In this document: piece by piece, positions 49,091 through 59,666 of the stretch
How positions within the stretch are numbered: the stretch's first letter is position 1
How the letters are laid out: each line of letters begins with the position of its first letter
Source of the DNA: Torymus aiolomorphi
Lineage: Eukaryota > Arthropoda > Insecta > Hymenoptera > Torymidae
DNA: 64,000 bases
Direction of reading: 5' to 3'
Assembly: GCA_036365515.1 (NCBI GenBank)
Contig: CM070877.1
Location: forward strand, 88,979,522-89,043,521
The notes under the pieces: generated by a model
The model's database searches: none
Told to the model about the DNA's origin: nothing
Seen by the model: the letters and a program-made list of their open reading frames with translations, nothing else
Position numbers and translations under genes: made by a program

Positions 49091-49489
49091 CCGAATAAAT
49101 TAGTAATTAAATTAAAATGTCGTGCGCGCTCGTCAAACATCAAATAAATAATACCGCTTAGTGGGGTATTTAATTCCCGGAGAGTATTGACATAAATTAT
49201 AACAACACATAAGGTAAACATAAATTATCGGCGTTGTTAATAACAATGATTGAGCGCTTTCGCAAATCGCTTAACTTTAAGCCACCACCTGCAACCACCT
49301 ACGGACATTTCTACATAGTACACCTGTAACTCGAGGCCATTCCCGATACGAAAAATTTCATTACTGTGACTCATGGAACATATCAAATTCCATAAATCAG
49401 CGTAATTAAAGTTCGCGACGGGTCTGAATGACAGCCCTCCCGTACCACGTCAAAATCACTCATTACAAATTGTGGTATCCGGACAGTTG
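49091..49489. other. Unassigned spacer
   Basis: About 400 bases between the polB relic and the TTTGCTCGAA repeats. I see no protein motif or clear repeat. Confidence 0.5.
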
Positions 49490-49580
49490 CTCGAAAATTT
49501 TTTGCTCGAACACTTTTGCTCGAATACATTTGCTCGAAATGACGTTTGCTCGAACGGACATTTGCTCGAACGGACATTTG
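49490..49580 (+). repeat. TTTGCTCGAA repeat, left block
   Basis: Six copies of TTGCTCGAA at spacings of about 14-17 bases, ending in a G run. Same orientation as the larger block at 50010-50245. Confidence 0.9.
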
Positions 49581-49583
49581 GGG

Positions 49584-49998
49584 GGGTCCAAAGTTTAGAC
49601 GACTCACTTGAAAATTGAAGTCAACTATAGACGTGCTCGGTTTCGATATAAGCTACTGCAGATTGTGCAAAATTTAGAAATTCTAAATTACGAAAATCAT
49701 ATTTTCGAATCTAACAATTCATCTACTGTCCAAAACATCGAATTTCATCAATACGATTTCAAAGCAAATATAACTTGTTTCTAATGATTTATTTCGAAAT
49801 ATGTTTATTGTATCCCTATTAAAATTCTATTAATGAAATTCGATGTTTTGGACAGTAGGTGAATTGTTACATTCGAAAATATGATTTTCGTAATTTAGAA
49901 TTTCGAAATTTTGCACAATCTGCAGTAACTTATATCGAAACCGAGCACATCTATAGTTGACTTCAATTTTCAAGTGAGTCATCTAAACTTTGGACCCT
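49584..49998. repeat. Long hairpin 1 (~415 bp)
   Basis: Arms of about 165 bp (49586-49750 and 49834-49998) are near-perfect reverse complements: left GTCCAAAGTTTAGACGACTC, right GAGTCATCTAAACTTTGGAC. The central loop is about 85 bp. It splits the TTTGCTCGAA repeats. No coding potential; a foldback/MITE-like element. Confidence 0.9.
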
Positions 49999-50007
49999 CC
50001 CCGAACG

Positions 50008-50245
50008 GACATTCGCTCGAACCGATATTTGCTCGAATAGAAATTTGCTCGAACCGATATTTGCTCGAATAGAAATTTGCTCGAAAGAACAGTTGCTCGA
50101 ATAGACATTTATTCGAGAGAACATTTGCTCGAAAGAACATTTGCTCAAAAGCACATTTGCTTGAAAGAACATTTGCTCGAAAGCACATTTGCTCGAAAGA
50201 ACATTTGCTTGAAAGCACATTTGCTCGAAAAAACATTGCAAATGT
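50008..50245 (+). repeat. TTTGCTCGAA repeat, right block (16-bp period)
   Basis: About fifteen tandem copies of ATTTGCTCGAAAGAAC with period 16 (GCTC at 50015, 50031, 50047, 50063, 50079, 50095 and so on). The spacer alternates between AGAAC, AGCAC and CCGAT types. Open frames here only reflect the repeat. Confidence 0.92.
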
Positions 50246-50278
50246 GCAAACCATTAAATTTCTTTTTTTTGGGGGGGG

Positions 50279-50692
50279 GGGTCCAAGTTTCGATGATTCA
50301 CTATAAAATCGAGCCAACTAACCATTTTTATAAATTTGACATAAGTCGTTGTCGGATGTACGTAATTCCGAAATTTTAAATGACGAAAAACGTATTTTCT
50401 AATGTAACAAATTACCTACTGTTCAAAATATCGAACTTCAAACTACAGAATTTTAGTAAGGAGATAATAAAGATATTTCCAAATAAATCATTAGAAACTA
50501 GCTACATCTACATTAAAATTCTGCAGTTTGAAATTCGATATTTTGAACGGCAGATAAATTGTTACATTCGAAAATATGTTTTTCGTCATTTAAAATTTCG
50601 CAATTATGTACATTCGACAACGACATGTCGAATTTATAAAAATCGTTAGTTGGCTCGATTTTATAGTGAATCGTCGAATCTTTGGACCCCCC
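50279..50692. repeat. Long hairpin 2 (~410 bp)
   Basis: Arms 50281-50452 and 50512-50690 are reverse complements: left GTCCAAGTTTCGATGATTCA, right GTGAATCGTCGAATCTTTGG. The layout matches hairpin 1, with related sequence (TAACAATT near the middle, GTCCAAA ends), so the two are diverged members of one family. Confidence 0.88.
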
Positions 50693-50697
50693 TCCCC

Positions 50698-51049
50698 TAT
50701 TTAAGTGTGTTAAAAGAGTCTAATTTCTTTTAAAATTCGTATACTTCTACCCGTGAGTGGACACTATTTATTTAGTTATTTATTTGAGTTTATGGCTAAA
50801 GAAATAATGACCCTCCATGCATGGAAATTGTAGTCACCGGATTTCTGGGACGTTCCAGATATAACGAGCCAGAAAAAACGGTGGGATCCAAAAAGCCAAC
50901 GTTTACTTTGAATTTGCGGCAAAGTATCTAGCGAGCTCGAACTTAACTATTTTCATGTGACTTTTGCAAGTCTGATGTGTAATTAGAATGTTCGAATCCA
51001 TGATGCTTTCAACTAATTGTGAGACTTTTTTTGAGGTAATTTATGATTA
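50698..51049. other. Unassigned AT-rich stretch
   Basis: Contains GGCTAAAGAAATAATGACCC at 50794-50813, a motif shared with the palindrome at 59 kb. Otherwise no feature seen. Confidence 0.5.
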
Positions 51050-51350
51050 TAGCATAGCCTACGGAGCACATAAACGAGGCTGGGTATAAAATCTTCAATT
51101 TTTACACAGAAAATCAGTTCTGTAATCTATATTAGTGTGTCATGTAGGCAGTCTATGGAAATACAAAACTGACTAAAAAAGGTCCATTTTTCGAGAGTGA
51201 CAAAAATTGAACTTTTTGGGAAATTTTTGTTCATCCCGGCCCAGTCTGCGGCATGTGTGGCATACTAATATTGTTTACAGGACTGGTTTACTACATAAAA
51301 TTTGAAGATTTTACACCCAGTCATGTTTATGTGCTTCGCAGGCCATGCTA
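51050..51350. repeat. Imperfect hairpin 3 (~300 bp)
   Basis: Left arm TAGCATAGCCTACGGAGCAC pairs with the right-arm end GTGCTTCGCAGGCCATGCTA. Pairing continues through TAAAATCTTCAA and a TATTAGT block. Arms are about 115-125 bp with scattered mismatches. Confidence 0.8.
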
Positions 51351-52394
51351 CTAGCAGCCATCCTAATAAAAAGTCACAATATATTTAAAAATATTATTGA
51401 TTTGCTCATATACGTTTTATACGCTTTCTTACATTTCCTTATATTTTCTTACGTTTATGTTTTTACAGACTATAATTCAAGAAAATATAATTTTAAAAAA
51501 TACGGGTAAATATTTCCTTTCTATTTTCTTTTTTTCAGATTTTTAAAAAATATTTATAAACATTTTTTAAAGAAATATTCAATTTCTCAAGCGAAAATAT
51601 TAAATCAAAAAATTTCTGAAATAGTGTTAAAAACTGTCGGAATTGGAAAAGTAAATACCTGTAATTTAAATTTTTTAACAATTATTTACAGTTATTTACC
51701 GGATTAAAGACTTATTCACACTTATTAACATTTTCCAAAAATTAAATTAAATATTTTTTCGGAAATCGAAAAGCAAATATGCCGCTGTTATTTGTACGAC
51801 AGATTTATGAACAGAAAGTATATACATATACTCATAATGGAATATGATTTCTCTAGTCCGATATCAAAACAAAACAAATATCACAGCAAAGTGTTTTGGA
51901 ATTTATACTCTCAATTAATGTATTATATTTCTGTTGTAAAAATAGCATCAGCCAAGTAAATAATTGTTGTTTACAGTTATTTACAGTTTTTAATAGATAA
52001 TAGTAACATTTATTTACATTAAAACTAATAATTATAAACAAAAAGTGTAACTGTTTTTGTAAAAAAACTGTAGTACAACTGTAAAAATACTGTGAAAAAT
52101 TGTAAACAATTATAGAAAAATGTCAAAAATTGTAAATAACTGAAAATAACAATAAATGTCTAGTCCGAACTGTAATAAATAACTAAAATAACTGCAAATT
52201 ACAGTTATTTACATTCCTAATTCTGACATTTTTAAGAGTTTTTTTACAGTTTTATGCTGATATTTATTATTATTATCAGTTATTTACAGTTTTTATAATC
52301 TATTATTTCCGGGTTTACAAATATTAAATAAAAGTTTATCTCAATTTTATATATTATTATTTAGCATCTGTAGAAGAAGAAATATTATACCGTT
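51351..52394. other. AT-rich DNA with iterated ACAGTTATTTAC motif
   Basis: Very AT-rich and non-coding. The word ACAGTTATTTAC or a close variant recurs near 51681-51700, 51970-51986, 52199-52212 and 52277-52290, and inverted as GTAAATAACTG at 52132-52142. A diverged copy of the 227-bp unit (see 52566) lies around 51780-51900. Confidence 0.6.
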
Positions 52395-52565
52395 CTTTAC
52401 ATTTATATATATAAATTTGACATTTTCATCAGGCTTTTAGAGGATATTTTATTTCTCTAATAAAATATCAAAAATTGTTTTTTGATATTTGACTTATGAC
52501 TAGAGAAATAATATCCTCTATAGGCCCGATCAAAAGGTCAAATTTTCATACATAAATCTAAAGTA
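52395..52565. repeat. Hairpin 4 (~170 bp)
   Basis: The left half (CTTTACATTTATATATATAA through GAGGATATT) is the reverse complement of the right half (AATATCCTC through ATAAATCTAAAG), centred near 52478. The inner part carries TTTATTTCTCTA / TAGAGAAATAAT. Confidence 0.75.
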
Positions 52566-52794
52566 CATATATAATTTTGTAATTATAGTGAAACATTTTG
52601 GAATTTTACGGTTAAATACGAAGAGCCTTAAGTCTGCATATTTATGTCAGATTTGTGCGAACAGAGTTTATATTTTTATATAGCTATACAATAACTCTAT
52701 AGGCTGATATCAAAACAAAATAAATAGTAAATCGTTTATATTCTATAGGCCCGATGAAAATGTCAAATTTCCATACATAAATGTAAAGAACATA
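52566..52794 (+). repeat. ~227-bp repeat unit, first copy
   Basis: The sequence running TAATTATAGTGAAA, GAGCCTTAAGTCTG, CAGAGTTTATA, ATCAAAACAAAATAAA recurs at 53838-53963. That second copy continues at 58747-58800 after the Copia insertion. So the second copy is interrupted by Copia and preceded by the SWIM foldback. Confidence 0.75.
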
Positions 52795-53837
52795 TTCGCC
52801 TTGTTAAGACCAGCGTCAGCGTCCCTCGCGGCCAAAATTTGAACTGCTTATTGAAGGATAAACACAGCTGATTAGCATGAGCGGTATACGAACCAAAGAT
52901 TATTTAATTAAAAAATAAAATAAGTAGTGATCCGATCAACGTCTTAAAATCATTTATTGATTTGTCTGATATTATCAGATATATTGGCAATGGAACAAGG
53001 CCTTATGTGGAAGGCGAAAGAGTTTATAAGGCTAATCATGTAATATTTTGTGGGTTAGCCAAAGAAAGTAGTTATTGCTCAGCAGAGATAATAGCACTGT
53101 GCCTAAAAACATCGGGTTTACAAAAACATTTCACTTTGAGGAATTTGGAATCTGTTTTCTTCAAGTGGCAAAAATGTTTCAATTCTACAGCTTCAGACAT
53201 TTTTGAAGCTGTCTGTTTTAGCTTACCCCAATGTTGTTTTAAATCCGTGCAAGATGCATCTTGAATAATACATGATGGAGTTCATAAAAGAATTAATACA
53301 TTTTATAAATAAATGATTTAAATATTTACTCATCATTAAGAAAATAAACAAAACAATAATTTTGAACTGACTTGTGAAGGTGAATTAAAACTGCAACAGA
53401 GTGTTTGCATTTTCCCAAAATACCAGCTTTACAAGAGCACACACAATGAATGATATTTTCATCAGTACATACATTTGAAGAGATCTTTACTCTTATTTCA
53501 TGAGGAGATTCTTGTAAACCCAACGTTTTTAGGCACAGTGCTATTATCTCTGCTGAGCAATTATTACTTTCTTTGGCTAACCCACAAAATATTATATTAG
53601 CCTTATAATCTCTTTCGCCTTCCACATAAGGCCTTGTTCAATTGCCAATATATCTAATAATATCAGAAAAATCAATAAATGATTTTAAGACCTTCATCGG
53701 ATCACTACATATTTTATTTTTTAATTAAATAATCTTTGGTTCGTATACCGCTCATGCTAATCAGCTGTGTTTATCCTTCAATAAGCAGTTCGAATTTTGG
53801 CCGCGAGGGGCGCTGACGCTGGTCTTAATAAGGCGAA
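52795..53837. mobile_element. 1.04-kb foldback element with ~325-bp terminal inverted repeats
   Basis: Left end TTCGCCTTGTTAAGACCAGC and right end (reverse complement) TTCGCCTTATTAAGACCAGC. Arms 52795-53122 and 53513-53837 are about 95% identical and flanked by TA on both sides, as in Tc1/mariner insertions. No transposase is encoded. Both arms and the core carry pieces of a SWIM zinc-finger gene. Confidence 0.85.
53130..53640 (-). pseudogene. Captured SWIM zinc-finger gene fragment
   Basis: The minus strand 53625-53326 gives DYKANIIFCGLAKESNNCSA, then ESPHEIRVKISSN and CVCSCKAGILGKCKHSVAVL, the CxC...CxH signature of a SWIM zinc finger. After a short AT-rich gap with a possible acceptor (TATTATTCAAG), 53263-53130 reads DASCTDLKQHWGKLKQ and ELKHFCHLKK. 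That resembles the next exon of SWIM-domain proteins common in insect genomes (from memory). An in-frame stop lies near 53638. The first ~45 codons lie in the right inverted arm, so a second, mutated copy is encoded on the plus strand at 52962-53120. Function in the element is unknown; the retained intron-like gap suggests capture at the DNA level. Confidence 0.65.
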
Positions 53838-53963
53838 TATAATTTCGTAATTATAGTGAAAAATTTGGAATTTTACTGTTAAATATGAAGAGCCTTAAGT
53901 CTGAAATTTGTACGTCAGATTTATGCAAACAGAGTTTATTCTTTTATATAGTTATTAAGTTAT

Positions 53964-54221
53964 TGTGAATATTTAATATCAAAGGGTTCAACAAACCACA
54001 CACTTGTGAACAGTAACAACTTCAAATCTTTATTAACACACTTCTATTGTAGTACAAACCTCTTAACCTCTTACGTGCTTTACAACCGCATCGTGCGGAG
54101 GCCGACAGTCGAGTGAGCTCCCGCTCGGCCGCTCACTAGTACAATCATCCGTGTGATGGCGCTGCGCATACATTCTCTCTCTCTCTCTCACGCCGACTTA
54201 AATGTACCTCATATCTTAATA
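53964..54221 (-). repeat. Copia 3' LTR
   Basis: 258 bp. In element orientation it begins TATTAAG and ends AATATTCACA. It contains a (CT)n stretch and a GC-rich CATCGTGCGGAGGCCGACAG block shared with the other LTR. The purine run AAGGAGACG lies just inside it. Confidence 0.88.
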
Positions 54222-54229
54222 CGTCTCCT

Positions 54230-55083
54230 TACATTTATGTTGTGAGCAATACAATATTTATTTAAATTAAATTCAATAAACTCCTCAATTTTTCAAATCT
54301 TACTCGCCCAAGAGTTTTTGTCAAAATATCTACAACATTTTTCTCTGAACTAACTTTTATAATTTCAATTAAGCCCTTTTCATAATTCTCGTTTACAAAA
54401 TGATAATGTACTTCGATGTACTTAGATCGTTTAGTAAAATTTCCGTACTTAGCAATAATCACAGCGCCTGAATTATCCTCAAAAACATTAATTGGTTTCT
54501 TAACCTTTAGAGGACGGGGATTTGGGTTTACTGTTTTCTCTCACTTTTCTATAGAAATCGAGTTTTTGTGATGTCTCACATCTCAAAACTAACACATGTA
54601 AAGGGTCGATCATGGGCATGGCCCGTATAGGGGCCATCCCGTCCTCTAAAGGTTAATTTCTACATTAAAGTAACTTAACAAATCTTTAATTAGTAAAATT
54701 TCGCTACTGCTTCTGACAGTGCTACATATTCTGCAGCTGTCGAAGACTTCGTCACGTTCCTTGTTTCCTCGATTTCCAATGAATCACGTTTCCATACAAT
54801 TTTACAACATACCCAGTTGCCGATTTCCTATCTACCCTATCACCTGCCCAGTCTGCATCAACATAGCATTCAAGAACATCTGCTGTATCGTTTTTCATAT
54901 ATTTTAATTTTATATCTTTAGTTAAATATAGGTACTTTAAAACCCTTAAAGCGTATATTTAATGTGATTCATTCTAGCAATTCTGAAATCTACTTAAGTA
55001 ATTTACGCTATAACTTATATCTAATCTTGTTCCTGAGCTAATATATAAAAGCGTTCCTATTAAATTTCTATACTTTATTTTCT
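54230..55083 (-). pseudogene. Copia RNase H region, broken
   Basis: Minus-strand pieces include YVDADWAGDRVDRKSATGYV (near 54810-54870) and AEYVALSEAV (near 54700), typical of Copia RNase H. The C-terminal tail at 54462-54262 reads RSKYIEVHYHFVNENYEKG and VVDILTKTLGRVRFEKLRSL. The domain is split by the TTAA-flanked MITE at 54504-54652 and by several stops. Confidence 0.8.
54500..54656. mobile_element. 149-bp MITE with TTAA target duplication
   Basis: TTAA at 54500-54503 and 54653-54656 flank an element with inverted ends CCTTTAGAGGACGGG. The TTAA target is typical of piggyBac-superfamily elements. It sits inside Copia RNase H, so it inserted later. No coding capacity. Confidence 0.85.
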
Positions 55084-55834
55084 CATTTGTTTCTTCCGCA
55101 GGTTCTAACTTCTTGTTCCATTGGCGTTTCATATAATTTTGCCTGTTCAATCTGACACTTTCTAGCTAATGACTCTATATATTTTTCCTGATACTCTATA
55201 TTAATACCTAAATACATACTCACTTTTCTTAAATCTTTCATCTGAAATCTTTCCTTTAACATACTTCTAATAGAATCTAAATTTTGTCTATTTTTACAGC
55301 AAATCAAAAGGTCGTCTACAAATATAATCAAATATATAATCTCATCTCTTTCGTTTAAAGTATACAAACAATAATCATGTTTCCTTCTCACGAATCCTAA
55401 TGATTTTAAATAATTATCCAGACACTCGTACCACGCTCTCGGACTCTCTCTCAAACCGTACAATGCTTTATTAAATATACGCACTCTTTCAGTCCCATCT
55501 TCATACCCTTCAGGCTGTTTAACAAATACTCTCAACTTAACTTTACCATTTAAGAATGCTGTCTTTACGTCCATCTGTTCTACGAGCAATCGATTTTGAA
55601 AACTATGACAGTAATACTTTCAAAGTTTGTGAAAGTATTACTATTATCTACCACATCAGTTTGTTGGTAACCTCTTACCACTATCCTCGCTTTATCTAAA
55701 TTTTCATTTTTCTTAGTATAAATCCATTTCAAGTCTATCACTTTTTCATTCTTTGGTTTTTCGACTAACTGCCAAGTTTTATTTTTCTTTAAACTATTCA
55801 TCTCTTTGTTCATAGCATCTACCCATATTTTCAT
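55083..55834 (-). pseudogene. Copia reverse transcriptase, two frames
   Basis: Piece 55834-55580 holds the RT N-terminus (WVDAMNKEMNSLKKNKTWQL, DLKWIYTKKNE, KARIVVRGYQQ). Piece 55589-55083 continues in another frame: QMDVKTAFLNGKVK, VKQPEGYEDG, LYGLRESPRAWYE, and the catalytic region IIFVDDLLICC (FVDD at ~55310-55322) in place of YVDD. A stop and disordered frames follow. This RT copies element RNA in cytoplasmic particles. The frame break near 55585 and missing continuity make it non-functional. Confidence 0.88.
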
Positions 55835-56201
55835 TTAAACTTTCTAATTTGTCATTAATTCCTTGTTCAAAATTCTCATTCAAATTCTCATCTTCTAAAT
55901 CATTATCACTTAAACCAATGCATTTTACATCTTGCTCAACAACACCAACGTGTCTAGCTACAATAACTCTATTTCCTATTAGAACTCTGTCATCTACTAC
56001 ATCATAAACTATCAGAATTCCTAAATCAGCTTTTCTATCACATTTCGAATTTCTTTTGCTTTCAGGTACTCTCACAAATACTTTACTTCCATATAATTTT
56101 AAATATTTAGTATCTGGCTTTTCATTAAAAAATATTTCATAAGGAGATTTATTTCTTACTAAGATGTTTGCAACTGTTCTATTTTTCAATTATGCTGCGA
56201 C
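55794..56201 (-). pseudogene. Copia integrase C-terminal part, shifted frame
   Basis: Continues integrase after a frame break at ~56195: RTVANILVRNKSPYEIFFNE, KYLKLYGSKVFVRVPESKR, then the acidic Asn/Glu-rich linker usual before Copia RT. It ends where the RT frame begins. Confidence 0.82.
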
Positions 56202-58196
56202 TCAGACTACTTTTGGCCAGTACCTTTTCTCTACCTTAGACTCAACTAACAAGTACCTAGCACTATCCATTATCGTCCTATTGTACCTCTCTGCTGTACC
56301 GTTAAGCTCATGCACATACGGTGGATATGGTTCTACCTCAATTCCCTTTTGTCTATATAATCTATACATATCTCTATTCAAGTATTCAGTGCCATTATCG
56401 CACCTTAGTTTCTTTATTTTATTTTCCGTCTTATTCTCGACTAGATGTATATATTCATCAAACTTATCATATACTTCACTTTTTGACTTAATCGGATATA
56501 CTATGGCTACTTTACTGTAATCATCAATAAACGTAAGGAAGTATTTCTCCCCTTTATAACCTTCTGAATGTTGCCCATTTAAATCTGTATGCACTATTTC
56601 TAAAATATCATTCGCTCTTCTTCTTTTATTTTCAAAAGGAATATTATGCATTTTATTCTCAATACATGTAGCGCATGTGAAGTAATCTGATTCTATTTCA
56701 CTAGGTAGAGCTTTCAATATATGATTTCTACACATAGTGTTTAAATAATTAAAATTAACATGCCCGAGAGTTCTATACCACCTTTCTTTCATAGTAATTT
56801 TTTCATTTCTTATTGACATCTTCGTTTCACTACTTTGATCTATATAACCTGTCATTTTATAAACTCTATTAATTTTCCAAGCTATTCCAACTAATTTATT
56901 TTCACTATAAATCTTTGAACTATTTCCAATTGAAACAATTTTATTTTTATCAGTTACTTTTGCAAAACTCATTAAATTTCTATCCATCTCTTTTACATAG
57001 AAAACATTTTCAATATTAAAATCAATTAAATCATTAAATACTTTAAATTTGCCTTTTACTCGTCCTATTTTAGTCGCCTTTAAAATCCTACCATCTCCAA
57101 CTTTAACATCTATTGGCTCTTTTAATACAATTGAATCATTAAAATAGTTGTCATTATTTATGACATGGTCCGTGCAACCACTGTCTAAAATCCATTCTAT
57201 TTTATCATCATTCACATTACCGTATACTGTATTCACAGACTTAACCTCTACTAACGCGCTAAATGCGCCGTTCTTGTCCGCGCCTCGCTCATCTTGGCTG
57301 CCATCGCCGCCGGCACTCGCGCCTCGGCCGCGTTGTCCGTACCTTCCACTGCCGCGCCGGTTGGAACTCGATCCTCGCTGTTGGTAGGCTCCGCGCCCGA
57401 TAGCGCCTCCTCGCTGTTGCGAGTAGTCTCTGCCGTTGCCCCCTTTTGTCTGTGGCGCACGGCTTCCTCTACCGCTTCCTCGCTGCAGCGTCCCTTGATT
57501 CCAAGAATTGTTTTTCGTTGAGCACTCGTACTGTATGTGTCCTACACCACCATATACATAACATGTCTTTTTCTTTTCTTCTTTCCTTTTCTCAACCGTA
57601 AACGCGTTTGATCTCGAATTTTCACTTTCACCATGTCTTTTTTTAAATTCGAATTCCAATTTCAATTTTACAAATTCCACTATTTTGTCCTTTTGAGCTA
57701 ATGCGTCCACAATATCGACCATGTGTGACATACTTTCTGGTAGCGTTAATAAGAAGTAATTTAATTTATCTTCTTTCGTCACATTTCCTCCAGCATTTTT
57801 CAATTCGTTTACTAATTTTTCAAAGTTATTATAAAAGTCTGTAGGGTTCTCACTTTCTTCCATTTTTAAATCAAGTAGTTTTCTCTTGCATAATAATTTC
57901 ACAGCACTACTTTTAACTAAGTAATTTTCATCCAACCTAGCAACCATTTTCTTTGCAGTATCTTCTGAGATAATCAATTCTAGTTGTGTATTCGTCACAC
58001 TGTTCACTATATAATTTTTGGCTCTTATTTCTTTCTTTTTCCACTCGACTTCTGTTATCGCTTCCTGTCTTACATCATTTTCTATAACTTCATTGCACTC
58101 TTCAAATTCTAGGAATAATTTCAACTTGTACTTCCATTTATCATAGTGTGTCCAATCAAATACTTCTAACGTGAATTCTTGGTTTTCCGAAGCCAT
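56202..58196 (-). pseudogene. Copia gag-protease-integrase open frame (664 codons)
   Basis: ATG at 58194-58196 opens a Copia-type Gag (WTHYDKWKYKLKLFLEFEEC, then RKLLDLKMEESENPTDFYNN). The nucleocapsid knuckle reads CYVYGGVGHIQYEC, so the second Cys of CCHC is Tyr. An RG/Gln-rich stretch follows (about 57280-57480). Protease has WILDSGCTDHVI. Integrase has its HHCC region (GHVNFNYLNTMC ... CATC), first Asp in IVHTDLNGQ (~56585), second Asp in LRCDNGTEYLN (~56395) and Glu in LNGTAERYNR (~56290). The frame is unexpectedly long and open for an element whose RT half is broken. It ends in a frameshift inside the integrase C-terminus. Confidence 0.88.
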
Positions 58197-58456
58197 CTTG
58201 CTTTCAACAGGAACTTCCTTTTTTACCTCTTTATTTTCAGTATCAAAAACTCTTCTTCACTTTCAGTTTAGTTCGTCTTGTCACTTTTTACTCCTTGAGG
58301 CTCTTCTTTTACGCTCATGCGTCTTTCTTTGTTCTCGCGCTTACTACGCGCTCAACTTAAAAACACTATCCCTTTCGTGGAATTAAAGTGCGTTACCGCT
58401 CTCTCTCTCTCTCGAGAGAGAGAGACAGTACTGACACTGAAAATTAACGAAGCACA

Positions 58457-58465
58457 CTGCTACCA
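58457..58465 (-). other. Copia primer-binding site
   Basis: On the minus strand TGGTAGCAG directly follows the 5' LTR end, matching the initiator tRNA-Met 3' end over 9 bases and diverging after that. Confidence 0.6.
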
Positions 58466-58668
58466 TATAAATATTTAAAATCGAAGGGTTTGTTCAATAA
58501 ACCACAAACTTGTGAACAGTAACAACTTCAAATCTTTATTAACACACTTCTGTTGTAGTACAAATCTCTTATGTGCTTTACAACCGCATCGTGCGGAGGC
58601 CGACAGTCGAGTGAGCTCCCGCTCGTCCGCTCATCAATACAATCATATGTATGATGGCACTGCACATA

Positions 58669-58707
<39 letters not shown>

Positions 58708-58741
58708 ACACGCCGACATAAATGTACCTCCTTTCTTAATA
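58466..58741 (-). repeat. Copia 5' LTR
   Basis: 276 bp, longer than the other LTR through expansion of its (CT)n run (~58673-58705) and small indels. Many substitutions separate the two LTRs. Confidence 0.88.
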
Positions 58742-58746
58742 GTTAT

Positions 58747-58926
58747 ATAATAACTATATTGCCAGATATGAAAACAAAATAAACAGTAAATAGGGTGTTT
58801 AATTTATAAATCGGATAAGTATTTATTATTTCTGTTGTAAACTGATATTATTTAAATTGTTTAAATTAAATATAATATATATACTTGATTTTGCAGTTTA
58901 TTATTTATCTATGATAATAGATAATT

Positions 58927-58999
<73 letters not shown>

Positions 59000-59000
59000 T
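58747..59000. other. Remainder of the 227-bp unit and a (TA)n tract
   Basis: Up to ~58800 this continues the repeat unit interrupted by Copia (ATGAAAACAAAATAAACAGT). AT-rich filler and a (TA)n run at ~58928-58995 follow. Confidence 0.65.
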
Positions 59001-59342
59001 CATTATACGGTATTTTGAGGATTTCATAAAGAATTTGTACAATAGTGGTGACACAAATATAAACATTGTGATAAACAACCAATAAACAAGCGCGTGACTA
59101 AAGAAATAATGACCCTAAGGTTATTGACTAACACCACGACGCCTGCGGCGCCCGCTTTTACGGAAAAATATCACGGACTTTCCGAAATCGATGTATTAAC
59201 ACACTATTGTGGAAACCGCTGAAAAATCCTCAAAATGCCTCTCGAGTGCTTTGGACTTTTGAGGAGACTCCTCAAAATGCCTACAAAATTCTCAAAATTC
59301 GGTATATATGACTTATATGATCCTCAAAATGCGTCCCAGATG

Positions 59343-59415
<73 letters not shown>

Positions 59416-59585
59416 ATGTTTTGAGTTTGTGACGTTTTTGACGAGCTCGTCAAAAAAGAAAAGATGCCGGAGACCGCTTTTGGCGAGTTTACTTAATAAA
59501 TCAGCCCAGAGTAGGGACATTATTTCTTTAGTCAAGCATAGGAGATTCTGGCTGAAAAAACTATAGCTCGTCAAAAAGTTCCTTT

Positions 59586-59666
<81 letters not shown>

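Larger units (their letters stand above)
53964..58741 (-). mobile_element. Degenerate Ty1/Copia retrotransposon, minus strand
   Basis: LTRs lie at 53964-54221 and 58466-58741, and a 5-bp target duplication GTTAT flanks both ends (53959-53963 and 58742-58746). Gag, protease and integrase precede RT and RNase H, the Copia order. Frameshifts and stops in the RT half and strongly diverged LTRs show an old copy. It inserted into a copy of the 227-bp repeat unit. Confidence 0.92.

Noticed and set aside
49963..50317. Frames rich in FEQM and RANV repeats
   Set aside because: The 16-bp TTTGCTCGAA array read in translation; period is not a multiple of three and no real protein is expected.
52795..53837. 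Assignment of the SWIM foldback to Mutator-like elements
   Set aside because: SWIM fingers occur in MULE transposases, but no transposase core is present and the flanks show TA rather than an 8-9-bp duplication.
57148..57521. Plus-strand Ala/Pro/Arg-rich frames
   Set aside because: Antisense of the RG-rich Gag region of Copia.
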